Below, one piece after another: positions 15,387 through 25,064 of a stretch of DNA of 64,000 nt. Position numbers and translations under genes: made by a program. The notes under the pieces were generated by a model. The model was not told the origin of the DNA, ran no database searches, and was given only the letters and a program-made list of their open reading frames with translations. Positions within the stretch are counted from its first letter, which is position 1. Every line of letters starts with the position of its first letter. This DNA is from Barnesiella sp. An22 (GTDB taxonomy: Bacteria > Bacteroidota > Bacteroidia > Bacteroidales > Barnesiellaceae), in NCBI RefSeq assembly GCF_002159975.1, contig NZ_NFJR01000001.1:124001-188000 (forward strand), written 5' to 3'.

Positions 15387-17045
15387 TTAGTTGCTCTGGT
15401 AGAGGTAGCGCTTGATGCTGCGTTTGGGAGTCTTCTCAAACTCCTCGTAATAGATTTTCAACCGGCTTATCTGGCTGTAAGCGGGCAGCTCCTTGTTGAG
15501 TGAGGCGATGTCCTCCTCCATCTGTGCTTCGAGGGCATGTCCCGTCAGGTTGGAGCGTTGGGCATTCTCGATGTCGGGGTAGACGAGAGCCACCAGTTTT
15601 CCCTCCTGCTCGACGATGAGCGACTCGCACACATAGGGCATGTTGTTCAGGCGGTCTTCAATCTCTTCGGGGTAGATGTTTTGTCCCGAGGGGCCCAGAA
15701 TCATATTCTTGTTGCGTCCTCTCAAGTAGACGAATCCATCGGCATCGATGGTGCATAGGTCGCCGGTTTTCATCCAACCATCGGGAGTGAATATGGCTTG
15801 GGTGGCCTCTTCGTTTTTGTAATAGCCGAGCATGGTGTTGGCTCCCTTTACCTGCAGTTCGCCCACGGTGTGCTCGGGGTCGGGTGAGTCGACGCGACCC
15901 TCCATGCGGTCGACAATTCGTCCGCAGGAGCCTATGCGGGTCTCGTCCCAGGGCGCATACGAGATGAGCGGGCCGCACTCGGTCATGCCATAGCCTACGG
16001 TGAAGGGGAAGCCGATACGACGCAAAAAGAGCTCGACCTCTCGGTTGAGGGCGGCCCCGCCGATAATCATCTGCACCAGATTGCCGCCAAAGGTTTCGTA
16101 GAGACGGTCGTTGATTTTGGCCAGCAGCTGGCTGTCGAGGAAGGGCACCTTCAGCATCACCTTCATCAAGGGCTTTTCGAGCAAGGGGAATACCTTGGTT
16201 TTGATAATCTTCTCGATAATGAGCGGGACGGCAATAATCAGTTTGGGCTTTACGGTGGCAAAGGCATCCATAATGATCTTGGGCGAGGGCACCCGGGTGA
16301 GGAAGTGCAGATGGCACCCCTTGGTAAAGGGGTGTATCATCTCGATGACCATGCCATACATGTGGGCCATGGGCAGCATGCACACGATGCCGTCGCCGGC
16401 CGTGAGGAAGGGCAGGTGCTCGAGGCAGAACTCGACATTGGACCACAGGCTGCGGTAGGGGAGCATGACTCCTTTGGAGAATCCGGTAGAGCCTGAGGTG
16501 TAGTTGATGACGGCCATCTCTTCGGGCGAATCCTCGTAGTAACTCACCGCTTCGGGGGTAAAGCGCGAGGGGTATTTACGGCCGAAGTATTCGTTCAGCC
16601 GGTTGCGGGTATCGATGAGCCGCTCGCTGTTCGACTTGAGCAGAGAGAAGTCGTTGAGCAGGAGAATGCCCCGCAAATCCTTCATCAGGTTCTCGTTCAG
16701 GTTTTCCCATACCCCGTCGCCCACAAAGAGCAGTTTGGCTTCGGAGTGGTTGACGATGTGGTGGATGTTGTCGGCCTTGAACTCGTGCAGGATAGGGACG
16801 GGCACGGCCCCGTAGGTGATGGTGGCAAAGAAGGCCACGGCCCAGTGTGCCGAATTCTTGCCGCAGATGGCCACCTTGTCGCCGTGTTCGATGCCCGCGC
16901 TCTCGAGCAGCAGGTGTATTTTGGCAATTTTGCGGGCAATGTCTTTGTAGTGGTAAGAGACACCGTCGAAGTCGCTCAAAGCGATACGTTCCCAGTTCTC
17001 TTTAATGGCTCGTTCGATGTATTTATTAAAGCTCTCGTAATTCAT
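15387..17045 (-). CDS. AMP-binding acyl-CoA synthetase (long-chain fatty acid type)
   Basis: 552 residues of the ANL superfamily. It shows the AMP-binding P-loop (INYTSGSTGFSKGVML, near residue 181), the VGYGMTECGPLISY adenine-binding motif, and the hinge region TGDLCTIDADGFVYLRGRNKNMIL. The C-terminus ends with the KTPKRSIKRYLY lysine region. It activates a carboxylic acid, probably a fatty acid, with ATP and CoA. Monocistronic with its own promoter. Substrate not determined. Confidence 0.88.
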   Translation of the reverse strand: MNYESFNKYIERAIKENWERIALSDFDGVSYHYKDIARKIAKIHLLLESAGIEHGDKVAICGKNSAHWAVAFFATITYGAVPVPILHEFKADNIHHIVNHSEAKLLFVGDGVWENLNENLMKDLRGILLLNDFSLLKSNSERLIDTRNRLNEYFGRKYPSRFTPEAVSYYEDSPEEMAVINYTSGSTGFSKGVMLPYRSLWSNVEFCLEHLPFLTAGDGIVCMLPMAHMYGMVIEMIHPFTKGCHLHFLTRVPSPKIIMDAFATVKPKLIIAVPLIIEKIIKTKVFPLLEKPLMKVMLKVPFLDSQLLAKINDRLYETFGGNLVQMIIGGAALNREVELFLRRIGFPFTVGYGMTECGPLISYAPWDETRIGSCGRIVDRMEGRVDSPDPEHTVGELQVKGANTMLGYYKNEEATQAIFTPDGWMKTGDLCTIDADGFVYLRGRNKNMILGPSGQNIYPEEIEDRLNNMPYVCESLIVEQEGKLVALVYPDIENAQRSNLTGHALEAQMEEDIASLNKELPAYSQISRLKIYYEEFEKTPKRSIKRYLYQSN

Positions 17046-17075
17046 AAAATCAAAATTTTACGGGTCATGATTTTA

Positions 17076-17083
17076 CAAAGTTA
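17076..17083 (-). promoter_or_regulatory. Bacteroidetes -7 element for the acyl-CoA synthetase
   Basis: TAACTTTG on the minus strand, 31 bp before the ATG at 17045. Matches TAnnTTTG. Confidence 0.6.
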
Positions 17084-17143
17084 CAAGATTCCGCGAGAAA
17101 TCCTAATTTCGCCACCCCATTTCGGGGGCAGTTGAAAGTTTAT

Positions 17144-18919
17144 TTAGTTTTTTCTCAGAGAAAAAAGGATATTCAGGCCACCCGAGGGTTCGTTTTTAAC
17201 CCATATTTCACCTTTGTGGAAGAGAACAGCGTTTTTGACGATGGCCAGTCCCAGACCGGTGCCGCCGAGTTTGCGGGAGCGTCCTTTGTCTACCCGATAG
17301 AAACGCTCGAAGAGGCGGTTCAGATGCTCTTCGGGTACCCCCACGCCGTTGTCGGAGAAGGAGAAGTAGTAATACTTGTCGTCTTCGAGATAGCAGTCGA
17401 TGGTGATTCGGGTACCTTGTCCGGCGTACGCGATGGCGTTGTCGGTGAGATTTCGGAATATCGAGTAGAGCAGCGAGTAGTTGCCGTTCAACGTCATCTT
17501 GTCGTGGAGGTTTCGCATCTCTACGGTCATATTACGCTCGGTAAGTGCGGCTTGCGATTCGTTGATGACCTCGGTGATAATCTTCTGCAAGTCGGTGTTG
17601 TCGGTGTCGTAGAGGTCTTTCGACTCGTCGAGGCGGTTGAGCATAGAGATGTCGCGCAACAGGTCGGTGAGCCGTTTCGATTGGGCATAGCAACGCTCCA
17701 TGAACATCTTTTTGCGCGCTTCGTCCATCTGGGTAGAGAGGATGGTCTCCATATATCCCCTGATGCTGCTCACCGGGGTCTTCAGCTCGTGGGCGATATT
17801 CTGGGTCAATTGCCGTTTCAACCGGCTCTCCTGCTCCTGTTGGGTGATGTCGTTGATGGCGATTTCGAAGGTGTGGTCCTGGAAGATGATGCACTCGACA
17901 AGGAAGGTGCGGCTCCCTTTGTCGAGGGTCATCGACTCGGAGATGAACTCTTCGCGCACATTGGGCTCGTAGAGTTTCTGCGATATGAAATCGTTGATTT
18001 TTTTCAGATTTTCCTCTTTGAACAGATAGTCGGCCGGAGACACCGTATTGTCGGTAATGAGGCTGAGATACTGGATAAAGAGGTTGTTGGCCATGATTAT
18101 CCGTTTGTCTTTGGAGAAGAAGGCCAGGCCCTCTTTGGAGAATTGCAGGTGTTTGAACAGCTTTTCCTGTTCGATCGACAATTTCTCTTTGGTACGCAAC
18201 AGGTTGTCGTAGATATGGGTAAGACTCTGGGTAATATTGCCGATGTCGTCGACGCCCGATTTGATGGTGATGTGTATGGGCTTCTCTTGTTCGGCTTGTT
18301 GGGCCAGTTGGCTAAGGGCGGCAATCGATTTGCCCAGGCTACGGCAGAAATAGTATAGCAACAGGATTGCGAAAATCGATATGCCCACCATGAAGTAGAT
18401 AAACTCTTTGTTGGGATTGAGTATGGAGAGGCTCTCCCGCTCGAAGGGAATCGACGAGCGTACCACCCAGTCGCCGTACCGTCGGGCCGAATAGAAGTAG
18501 TTTTTCTTATGCGTTTGCGAGTATCGAATGGCATAGCCCTCTTTTCCCTTCAGGGCCTGTTGTATTTCGGGCCGGGTCAGGTGATTGTCGGCAACCGTGT
18601 CGCTCTCTTTTCCCGACTGGCTCTCGAGTATCACATCGCCGTTTTGGGCCGAGATGACGGTTACCCTCAAGTCGCGGCTGGTCATGTTGCGGATAATCGA
18701 GTCGATAGAGATGTGGTCGATGTCCTGGTTTTTGATTTGGGCATACAAGAGTCCGTTATAGTCTTGCAAAAGGGCATTCAACGACTGTTGCCGGTTCTCC
18801 TTTTCGAGCTGGTATTCGAAGAGCAGGATGATGGCAATAAAGACGACAAACAGCGACCCGATGGAAAAGAACAGTTTTCGGTCGAAGGTCATAAACTGAG
18901 CACGCTTTTCGATAGTCAT
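17144..18919 (-). CDS. sensor histidine kinase, PhoR-like
   Basis: 591 residues: transmembrane segment about 17-34, periplasmic sensing domain about 35-172, second transmembrane segment about 174-193, HAMP-like linker, a PAS-like region about 255-355, then HisKA with the phosphoacceptor His377 in NIAHELKTPVSSIRGYME. The ATPase domain shows NLTDNAIAYAG (N box), DNGVGVPEEHLNRLFERFYR and GGTGLGLAIVKNA. It follows its response regulator by 9 bp. An ATG nine codons in is an alternative start. The signal is unknown. Confidence 0.92.
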   Translation of the reverse strand: MTIEKRAQFMTFDRKLFFSIGSLFVVFIAIILLFEYQLEKENRQQSLNALLQDYNGLLYAQIKNQDIDHISIDSIIRNMTSRDLRVTVISAQNGDVILESQSGKESDTVADNHLTRPEIQQALKGKEGYAIRYSQTHKKNYFYSARRYGDWVVRSSIPFERESLSILNPNKEFIYFMVGISIFAILLLYYFCRSLGKSIAALSQLAQQAEQEKPIHITIKSGVDDIGNITQSLTHIYDNLLRTKEKLSIEQEKLFKHLQFSKEGLAFFSKDKRIIMANNLFIQYLSLITDNTVSPADYLFKEENLKKINDFISQKLYEPNVREEFISESMTLDKGSRTFLVECIIFQDHTFEIAINDITQQEQESRLKRQLTQNIAHELKTPVSSIRGYMETILSTQMDEARKKMFMERCYAQSKRLTDLLRDISMLNRLDESKDLYDTDNTDLQKIITEVINESQAALTERNMTVEMRNLHDKMTLNGNYSLLYSIFRNLTDNAIAYAGQGTRITIDCYLEDDKYYYFSFSDNGVGVPEEHLNRLFERFYRVDKGRSRKLGGTGLGLAIVKNAVLFHKGEIWVKNEPSGGLNILFSLRKN

Positions 18920-18928
18920 AGGTCAAAA

Positions 18929-19609
18929 TCAGGCAGTTTCGAAACAATATCCGTATCCAAGCCGGGTGACGATGTGTTTCCCGTACTCTCCGATTTTTTT
19001 CCGCAGGCGGGTGATGTTTACGTCGATTGTGCGATCGAGCACATATACCTCGTCGGTCCAGATTTTCGAAAGAATCTCTTCACGCGAAAAGACCTGACCC
19101 GGGTGGGAGAGCAGGAGCGAAAGGATCTCAAACTCTTTTTTGGTGAGCGGCAACTCGTTCTGGTCGATGAAGGCCCGCTTTTTGGTCGGGTCGATATATA
19201 GATTTTCGAATTGCAGGATTTCGGGGGTCTCCTTTTCGGAGCTGCGGCGAAGCACGGCCTTGACACGGGCAATGACCTCACGGATGGAGAAGGGTTTGGA
19301 TATGTAGTCATCGGCTCCGATATTGAAGCCCATCAGTTTGTCGTCTTCGGTATCCTTGGCTGTGAGGAAGATGATGGGAATGTGTTTGAGCTTTTCGTTC
19401 TTACGCAGCAGCGAGGCCATTTTGAAGCCGTTCATTTCGCCCATCATCACATCGAGCAGCAGCAGGTTGTAATCGCTCAGGTTCATTTGCAGAGCCTCTT
19501 CGGCCGAGTTGGCCGTGTCGACTTCATACCCTTCTACTTCGAGGTTGAATTTCAGAATTTCGCACAAATCCTCTTCGTCGTCTACAACTAAAATCTTGTA
19601 ATTGGTCAT
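18929..19609 (-). CDS. OmpR/PhoB-family response regulator
   Basis: 226 residues from the ATG at 19609, which gives the standard MTNYKILVVDDEEDLC start; the open frame extends nine codons further. The receiver domain has the acidic pair DDEE and phosphoacceptor Asp53 (LLLLDVMMGEMNG), plus the switch Lys in DDYISKPFS. The C-terminal winged helix (LSHPGQVFSREEILSKIW, then TIDVNITRLRKKI) binds DNA. Co-transcribed with the kinase directly downstream. Confidence 0.94.
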   Translation of the reverse strand: MTNYKILVVDDEEDLCEILKFNLEVEGYEVDTANSAEEALQMNLSDYNLLLLDVMMGEMNGFKMASLLRKNEKLKHIPIIFLTAKDTEDDKLMGFNIGADDYISKPFSIREVIARVKAVLRRSSEKETPEILQFENLYIDPTKKRAFIDQNELPLTKKEFEILSLLLSHPGQVFSREEILSKIWTDEVYVLDRTIDVNITRLRKKIGEYGKHIVTRLGYGYCFETA

Positions 19610-19682
19610 AGTTCTCGGTTTTTTTTGATGCTGCAAAATTGAGAAATAGATATTTCAACGGTGTGACAATCGAGCCCTATTT

Positions 19683-21407
19683 TCAATCTGCATCCGAATC
19701 GCGCTTCTGGAAATCGAGCAACAGGACAAAATCCTTCACATCGTTGCCTTTGCGATCGCTTCGCATGACAGGAGAGAAGTCGTATTGCCGGCCATATTTC
19801 TCCTGTATGTACTGGAAATCGCGTTCGCCCACGAGCAGGTAGCCTGCTTCGGGGTTCTCTTTTTCAAACTCGACTACCCGGTCTTGCGTGTAGAAGTTGA
19901 TGATGAAGAAGTGAAGCATGGGTACCGATACGTAAGAGTATATCTTCCCCTCGGGTACTTCGGCTATGACTTTATCGGCAAAGGGTTTCATCGACTTGGC
20001 ATTGAGTATGACCGGCAGCGTAGAGGCGTCGAGCATGAGTTGTATACCGAAGAAGAGCGCCACGACCGAGTAGACATACCGGTTGTTGTAGGTCAGGTAG
20101 CGCTTACTCTTGTAGATGTCGTAAATGAGGAAGACGATGAATATGCCCGAGATAATCGACACGATGTTCCACGACTCGGCCAGGGCGGTCATATAGTAAC
20201 CAAGGTCGTCGGGCAATATTGCCCGATAGTGGTCGCCGACTCCGCTCTTGACAAGGAGCAGAATAATCAGCAGCAAGGTTCCTACCGAAGCGATGAATAT
20301 CGAAAATACCCGCCACACCTTGGGCTTCTGTTTGAGCAGATAGAGCATGTACTCGGCCAGGAAGTAGGCGATGAAGGGGTAGATGGGCAGGATGTATACC
20401 GACCGTTTGCTCTTGGGTATGCAGTAGAATACAAAGATGATGACGATAGCCAGGAGGCTGAAGAGCCGCATGCGGTCCATGTGGGCGATGTACGCTTTGA
20501 ACCGTTCCCAGTATGTTTTCACCGTACCGTGCGGTCGTTTGTATTTCAGCACAAACAGCGACATGATGACCAGCAACGACCACGGCAGCCAGCCGGCCAG
20601 GGTGATGTAGAAGTAGTAGATGACGGGCTGTTCGTGCGACTCGTACGACATCTTGCCCAGGAATCGGCCGAAGTTCTCTTCCAATACCAGTTGCAAGAAG
20701 GTGTCGCCTCCCTGCTGATAGGCGGCAAAGTACCACAGCAGGGGCAGAATGCAGGCCAGCAGAGCCAGCGGCAGGACTTTATAGATGGTACGCCAGAGCG
20801 ATACCTTTTGGAGCAACAGGAATACCCCGATGACGGCGCACGGCAGAATGATGCCCACCGGGCCTTTGGTGAGGGTGGCGATGCTCATAAAGAGAACGGC
20901 CCAAACGGGGATACCCCGCAAGTGGTGTTCCCACCACCGGTAGAGTTGCAGCAGGGCCAGCACGATAAAGCAGGTGAGCACCATGTCTACCCGCGAGGCC
21001 ATGGCCGCCCGGTGTACTTCGAAGCCCGAGAGCAGTAGCAGCGAGGCCAGAAAGGCCAGGTCGTTGCGACTGCGCTTGGCAAAGAAGAGGAAGCACATGG
21101 CCGACATGACGATTAAGGCCAGAGCCGACGGCAGCCGCGAGGTAAACTCGGTCACCTCGCCTGTGGGCAGGGAGAGTGCGGCAATGCACCAGTGGAAAAA
21201 GGGGGGCTTGTAGGCTATGTCGCTCCCGTTGTTGACGGGCAATATCCAGTTGTCGTTTTGCAGCATGCTCACGGCCACGATGGCTTCGCGGGGTTCGCCC
21301 TTGGTGTGGAAGTTGGTCAACCCCAGGTAGGGCACGATGGTGAGCGAGCTGATAATCAGCAATAACAAGAACAATGAGAATCGTGAACTCATCTTAGGCA
21401 TGTTCAT
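19683..21407 (-). CDS. GT39-like membrane glycosyltransferase (ArnT/PMT superfamily)
   Basis: 574 residues with about 11-12 transmembrane segments and a C-terminal periplasmic domain. The first periplasmic loop has HTKGEPREAIVAVSM, the acidic-residue loop of GT39/ArnT-type enzymes that use polyprenyl-phosphate sugars; YKPPFFHW also fits. It is the last gene of a four-gene operon with GtrA and a GT2 enzyme, so it may move a polyprenyl-linked sugar to lipid A, glycan or protein. The acceptor is unknown. Confidence 0.82.
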   Translation of the reverse strand: MNMPKMSSRFSLFLLLLIISSLTIVPYLGLTNFHTKGEPREAIVAVSMLQNDNWILPVNNGSDIAYKPPFFHWCIAALSLPTGEVTEFTSRLPSALALIVMSAMCFLFFAKRSRNDLAFLASLLLLSGFEVHRAAMASRVDMVLTCFIVLALLQLYRWWEHHLRGIPVWAVLFMSIATLTKGPVGIILPCAVIGVFLLLQKVSLWRTIYKVLPLALLACILPLLWYFAAYQQGGDTFLQLVLEENFGRFLGKMSYESHEQPVIYYFYITLAGWLPWSLLVIMSLFVLKYKRPHGTVKTYWERFKAYIAHMDRMRLFSLLAIVIIFVFYCIPKSKRSVYILPIYPFIAYFLAEYMLYLLKQKPKVWRVFSIFIASVGTLLLIILLLVKSGVGDHYRAILPDDLGYYMTALAESWNIVSIISGIFIVFLIYDIYKSKRYLTYNNRYVYSVVALFFGIQLMLDASTLPVILNAKSMKPFADKVIAEVPEGKIYSYVSVPMLHFFIINFYTQDRVVEFEKENPEAGYLLVGERDFQYIQEKYGRQYDFSPVMRSDRKGNDVKDFVLLLDFQKRDSDAD

Positions 21408-21419
21408 AATCGAGCAGTC

Positions 21420-22373
21420 TTAAAGCGTTTGTGAGTTGGAGGAGTCGAAATTGATTTTTTTGTCGATGATATATTCGGGGCGGTTCTTGGTCTCGTCGAA
21501 GATATTGCCTATATATTCGCCGAGAATACCTATCGTAAACAGCTGTACACCGCCCAGAAATACGATGGTGATGATGGTCGAAGACCACCCGGGCACGATA
21601 GACTCTTTGCCCGACAGGTACATGACGAAGACCCAGATGGCAAAGGCCAGGGCGATGAAAATCGATAGCGTACCCAGCGAAATGGCCAGTTTGAGGGGCT
21701 TCTTGGAGAAGCCGAAGATACCGGCCGAGGCGAGGGCAAACATCTTGCGCACCGAGTATTTGGTCTTTCCGGCAGCTCGTTCGTTGCGGTCGTAATAGAA
21801 GGGGGTCTGTTTGAATCCCATCCAACTGAAGAGCCCCCGCAGGTACTTGTGTTTCTCGGGGAATTGCTTGAAGGCCTCGAGCACCTTGCGGTCGACGAGC
21901 CTGAAGTCGCCTGTATCGACGGGAAAGGTATAGTCCGACAGCGAATTGAGCATGCGGTAGTAGAGCTTGGCCGTAAACTTTTTCATAAAGGTTTCGCCTT
22001 CGCGCTTGTTGCGCACGGCATAGACTACGTTGCTGCCCTCCCGCAGGTGGGTCTCGATCATTTGGGGTATTACCTCGGGCGGGTCTTGCAGGTCGACGTC
22101 GATGATGACGGCCACATCGCCCGTGCAGTTGTGCAGACCGGCACTTACGGCATTCTGGTGGCCGAAGTTGCGCGAGAACGACAGCACCTTGGTGTGCGGG
22201 TCGTTCTGGGCAAAGCCCATCAACAGCTCCTCGGTGCGGTCCTTGCTGCCGTCGTTGATGAAAATAAGCTCATAGTCGTAGGGTATACTGCCCATGACCT
22301 GGGAGAAGCGCCTGTGCGACAAAGGGAGTACCTCCTCTTCGTTATAGCAGGGAATGATGACAGATACTTTCAT
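21420..22373 (-). CDS. GT2 glycosyltransferase, polyprenyl-phosphate sugar synthase type (DPM1/GtrB/ArnC-like)
   Basis: 317 residues. The N-terminal GT-A domain begins VSVIIPCYNEEEVLPL and has the metal-binding VIIDVDLQDPPE motif; two transmembrane helices lie at about 232-258 and 266-292. This is the layout of GtrB/ArnC enzymes, which load a sugar onto undecaprenyl phosphate. Flanking GtrA and ArnT-like genes in the same operon support this role. Confidence 0.88.
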   Translation of the reverse strand: MKVSVIIPCYNEEEVLPLSHRRFSQVMGSIPYDYELIFINDGSKDRTEELLMGFAQNDPHTKVLSFSRNFGHQNAVSAGLHNCTGDVAVIIDVDLQDPPEVIPQMIETHLREGSNVVYAVRNKREGETFMKKFTAKLYYRMLNSLSDYTFPVDTGDFRLVDRKVLEAFKQFPEKHKYLRGLFSWMGFKQTPFYYDRNERAAGKTKYSVRKMFALASAGIFGFSKKPLKLAISLGTLSIFIALAFAIWVFVMYLSGKESIVPGWSSTIITIVFLGGVQLFTIGILGEYIGNIFDETKNRPEYIIDKKINFDSSNSQTL

Positions 22374-22385
22374 GGCCTATCTCTC

Positions 22386-22793
22386 TTATTTTTTAAACGT
22401 AATACACTTGTTCAGAGTAAAGTTGCACAGCGTGTATACCACCATGCTCACCAGTTGGGCCCAGGTGTCGGCCAGGTGCAACACCTCTACCAGAACAAGC
22501 AGCGCTACGAACTGTATGCCGTAACAGATCCCAAAGCTGACGAGAAACAGCACGGCTTCGCGCATAAAGTTACTATTTAATTTCTTAAATACCCACAGTT
22601 TGCTCCAAAAGAAACTGTTGATGACGCCGGCTATATAGCCAGCCAGATTGGCAATCGTATATTTGATGTGCAGCAACTCTTGCAATACATAGATGACAAT
22701 CAGGGTAATGAGCGTGTTGATGACCCCGACGATGCCGAACCGGATGAGCTGCCACAGGGTATTTTTATCGTATTTCTTCAGAGAATCCAACAT
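22386..22793 (-). CDS. GtrA-family membrane protein (probable polyprenyl-sugar flippase)
   Basis: 135 residues with four transmembrane helices and the family start LIRFGIVGVINTLITL, followed by NLAGYIAGVINSFFWSKLWVF. GtrA proteins are thought to flip polyprenyl-phosphate sugars across the inner membrane. It sits 12 bp before the GT2 gene in one operon. Confidence 0.9.
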   Translation of the reverse strand: MLDSLKKYDKNTLWQLIRFGIVGVINTLITLIVIYVLQELLHIKYTIANLAGYIAGVINSFFWSKLWVFKKLNSNFMREAVLFLVSFGICYGIQFVALLVLVEVLHLADTWAQLVSMVVYTLCNFTLNKCITFKK

Positions 22794-22803
22794 GGGAGCA
22801 AGG

Positions 22804-23439
22804 TTATTCTTTTTTAGTCGGGTTGTCGTTTTCGTCTTTCAAGGCGGGCAGAGACCAGTGGAATTTTACCGCCAGCAGTCTGACCGCTACGACCGAAATA
22901 CCGCAAATCGACTGATTGGTAATACTGTTGAAACCCATCTTCTGCCCCAGATAGAACATAATGCCACCCGCCACACAGGCCAGGGCATAAATATCCTTGC
23001 GGAACAGGAGCGGCTCTTCGTTGATGAGTATGTCGCGTATGATGCTGCCCACCGAGCCGGTAATCGTACCCATGACGATGGCGACCCAGAAGGGGAAGCC
23101 GAACATGAGGGTCTTCTCTACGCCCACCACCACAAACAGGGCCAATCCGATGGTATCGAAAATAAAGAAAGTATTCTCGAGTTTCACCAGATACTGTTTG
23201 AAAATAATCACGAATATGAGGGCTATGGCGGTGACAGTGAGGTAGCTGCCGTTGATCATCCAGAAGGGGGTGGCATTGAGCAGTACATCGCGGGTGGTAC
23301 CGCCGCCGATGGCGGTAACCAATCCTACGGCATAGGCGCCGAACCAGTCGAAACGCTTGGCAGCGGCCAGACGGATGCCGCTGATGGCAAAGGCCAGTGT
23401 TCCTACAATCTCCAGTATGGTGGCAAAGGTCGTATTCAT
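22804..23439 (-). CDS. TRIC-type cation channel / UPF0126 (YicG-like) membrane protein
   Basis: 211 residues from the ATG at 23439, preceded by an AGGGAAA stretch; a start eight codons upstream would lie too near the -7 element. It has about seven transmembrane helices in two repeated UPF0126 halves, each with a Gly-rich turn (AIGGGTTRDVLL and GSVGSIIRDIL). Homologues are trimeric intracellular cation channel-like proteins. Why it heads a glycosyltransferase operon is unclear. Confidence 0.88.
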   Translation of the reverse strand: MNTTFATILEIVGTLAFAISGIRLAAAKRFDWFGAYAVGLVTAIGGGTTRDVLLNATPFWMINGSYLTVTAIALIFVIIFKQYLVKLENTFFIFDTIGLALFVVVGVEKTLMFGFPFWVAIVMGTITGSVGSIIRDILINEEPLLFRKDIYALACVAGGIMFYLGQKMGFNSITNQSICGISVVAVRLLAVKFHWSLPALKDENDNPTKKE

Positions 23440-23460
23440 AACATTTTCCCTATAAGAATG

Positions 23461-23468
23461 CAAAGTTA
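23461..23468 (-). promoter_or_regulatory. Bacteroidetes -7 element for the TRIC/glycosyltransferase operon
   Basis: TAACTTTG on the minus strand, 22 bp before the ATG at 23439. A TTG (complement of 23486-23488) lies 17 nt upstream as a possible -33. Confidence 0.6.
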
Positions 23469-23560
23469 CTATTTTTTGTGAGATTCAATGCTTTTTGTCG
23501 GCTCTATGTTTTTGTCGCATGAAATAAGTATTGTGAAGAATTTTTATAAGAATAAAAGTG

Positions 23561-23568
23561 TACCTTTG
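23561..23568 (+). promoter_or_regulatory. Bacteroidetes -7 element for the GHL10/manA pair
   Basis: TACCTTTG, 20 bp before the ATG at 23588. No well-spaced -33 element seen. Confidence 0.6.
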
Positions 23569-23587
23569 TCTCCATAAATCGTTTGGA

Positions 23588-25057
23588 ATGAAAAAGCGGC
23601 TGCTACTGTTCTTCTCCGTTTGCTTTGCTGGTCTCACACTTCTGGCTTCGTCTCCCAAATACGAGATGCGAGCCGTGTGGCTCACGACAAACTGGGGGCT
23701 GGACTGGCCGTCACGCCCGATGCACACGCCGGTCAATGCCCGTCGGCAGCAACAGGAGCTTGTCGAGATACTCGACCGTCTGCAGGCATTGGGTATCAAT
23801 ACTGTCTTTTTCCAGGCACGTATCCGTGGCGAGGTTTTTTATCCCTCGCAGTACGAGCCGTGGGCTGCCGTGTTGAGCGGCGGTCGCAATCCCGGCTACG
23901 ACCCGTTGGCTCTGATTGTCGACGAGTGTCACAAGCGGGCCATGGAGTGCCACGCGTGGCTGGTCACCTTTCCGGTCGGTTCCAACCGGCAGGTGAAGCG
24001 GCAGGGCAGCCGGTCGGTTGTAGCCCGTCACCGGTCGTGGTGCAAGCAGCTTGCGGGCGAATGGTATCTCGACCCGGGAAATCCCGAGGTGCGAGACTAT
24101 CTGGTCGGGGTGGTCGACGAGATTGTGACGAAATACGATGTCGATGGCATTCACCTCGACTATGTGCGCTACCCCGACGATGCCCGTCGGTTTCCCGATG
24201 CCGATTCGTATCGGAAATGGGGGCGGGGGGCCTCCTCGCTGATGAACTGGCGCGAGGACAATATCACGGCTACCGTTTCGGTCATCTACGACAAGGTGAA
24301 GCAGTTGAAGCCGTGGGTCAAGGTGAGCAGTTCGCCGCTGGGCCGTTACGCCTCGTTACCGGGATTCCCGGCCTGGTGGAGCTGTCGGGAGGCGGTGCAT
24401 CAAGACCCTAAACGGTGGTTGCAGGAGGGGAAGCACGATTTTATCGCCCCGATGATGTATTTCAAGGAAGAGAACTATTTCCCGTTTCTGCACGATTGGG
24501 CCGAGAGCTGTCCGGCCGGGAGCGTGGCCAGTGGTATCGGCGTCTACCGGCTCGACCGGGAGAATGGAAACTGGAGTCTCGACGAGATAAAACGTCAGAT
24601 TGAAACGACCCGGCAGGTGGGGGTAGGGCAAGCCTATTTCCGTTACGGCAATCTGCACAGGCACACCGCGTTGGAGCAGTGGCTCACGGCGTGGTTCTAC
24701 CGCTATCCGGCTTTGACCCCTCGCCCGGTAGGGGCTCCCGCGCAGACGGTTGCGGTGCCCGAAGGCCTTCGGGTCGAGACGATGGCTGGGAGTACCCGGT
24801 TGTCGTGGCAGCCGGTCGATGGGGCATTCACCTATGTAGTCTACGTCACCGACGACTCGTTGCAGGTCGAGGCGGGCGAGCAGATAGCCGTTGTGTTACC
24901 CCGCACGGCGAGTGAGTGGATGTTGCCGGGCTCGTATCGTTGCTATGCCGTAGTGGCTCGCGACCGCTATGGCAACGAGAGCGCTCCGGCCGTGTGGCGT
25001 TGCCCGACGGTCGAGCCGGGAAAGTATGAGATAAAACTGTATTCACATAAAAAATAA
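23588..25057 (+). CDS. GHL10 (DUF187) glycoside hydrolase-like protein with fibronectin III-like tail
   Basis: 489 residues from the ATG at 23588, chosen because it follows the promoter and begins the signal peptide. The catalytic-type domain (about 23-340) has EMRAVWLTTNWGLDWPS, VFFQARIRGEVFYPSQYEPW, DGIHLDYVRYPD (barrel strand with likely acidic residues) and HDFIAPMMYF, all typical of GHL10/YngK-like TIM barrels. A C-terminal segment (about 390-480) is fibronectin III-like. Exported, probably acting on a cell-wall or host/dietary glycan. The manA gene follows by 7 bp. Confidence 0.87.
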   Translation: MKKRLLLFFSVCFAGLTLLASSPKYEMRAVWLTTNWGLDWPSRPMHTPVNARRQQQELVEILDRLQALGINTVFFQARIRGEVFYPSQYEPWAAVLSGGRNPGYDPLALIVDECHKRAMECHAWLVTFPVGSNRQVKRQGSRSVVARHRSWCKQLAGEWYLDPGNPEVRDYLVGVVDEIVTKYDVDGIHLDYVRYPDDARRFPDADSYRKWGRGASSLMNWREDNITATVSVIYDKVKQLKPWVKVSSSPLGRYASLPGFPAWWSCREAVHQDPKRWLQEGKHDFIAPMMYFKEENYFPFLHDWAESCPAGSVASGIGVYRLDRENGNWSLDEIKRQIETTRQVGVGQAYFRYGNLHRHTALEQWLTAWFYRYPALTPRPVGAPAQTVAVPEGLRVETMAGSTRLSWQPVDGAFTYVVYVTDDSLQVEAGEQIAVVLPRTASEWMLPGSYRCYAVVARDRYGNESAPAVWRCPTVEPGKYEIKLYSHKK

Positions 25058-25064
25058 AGAAGCT

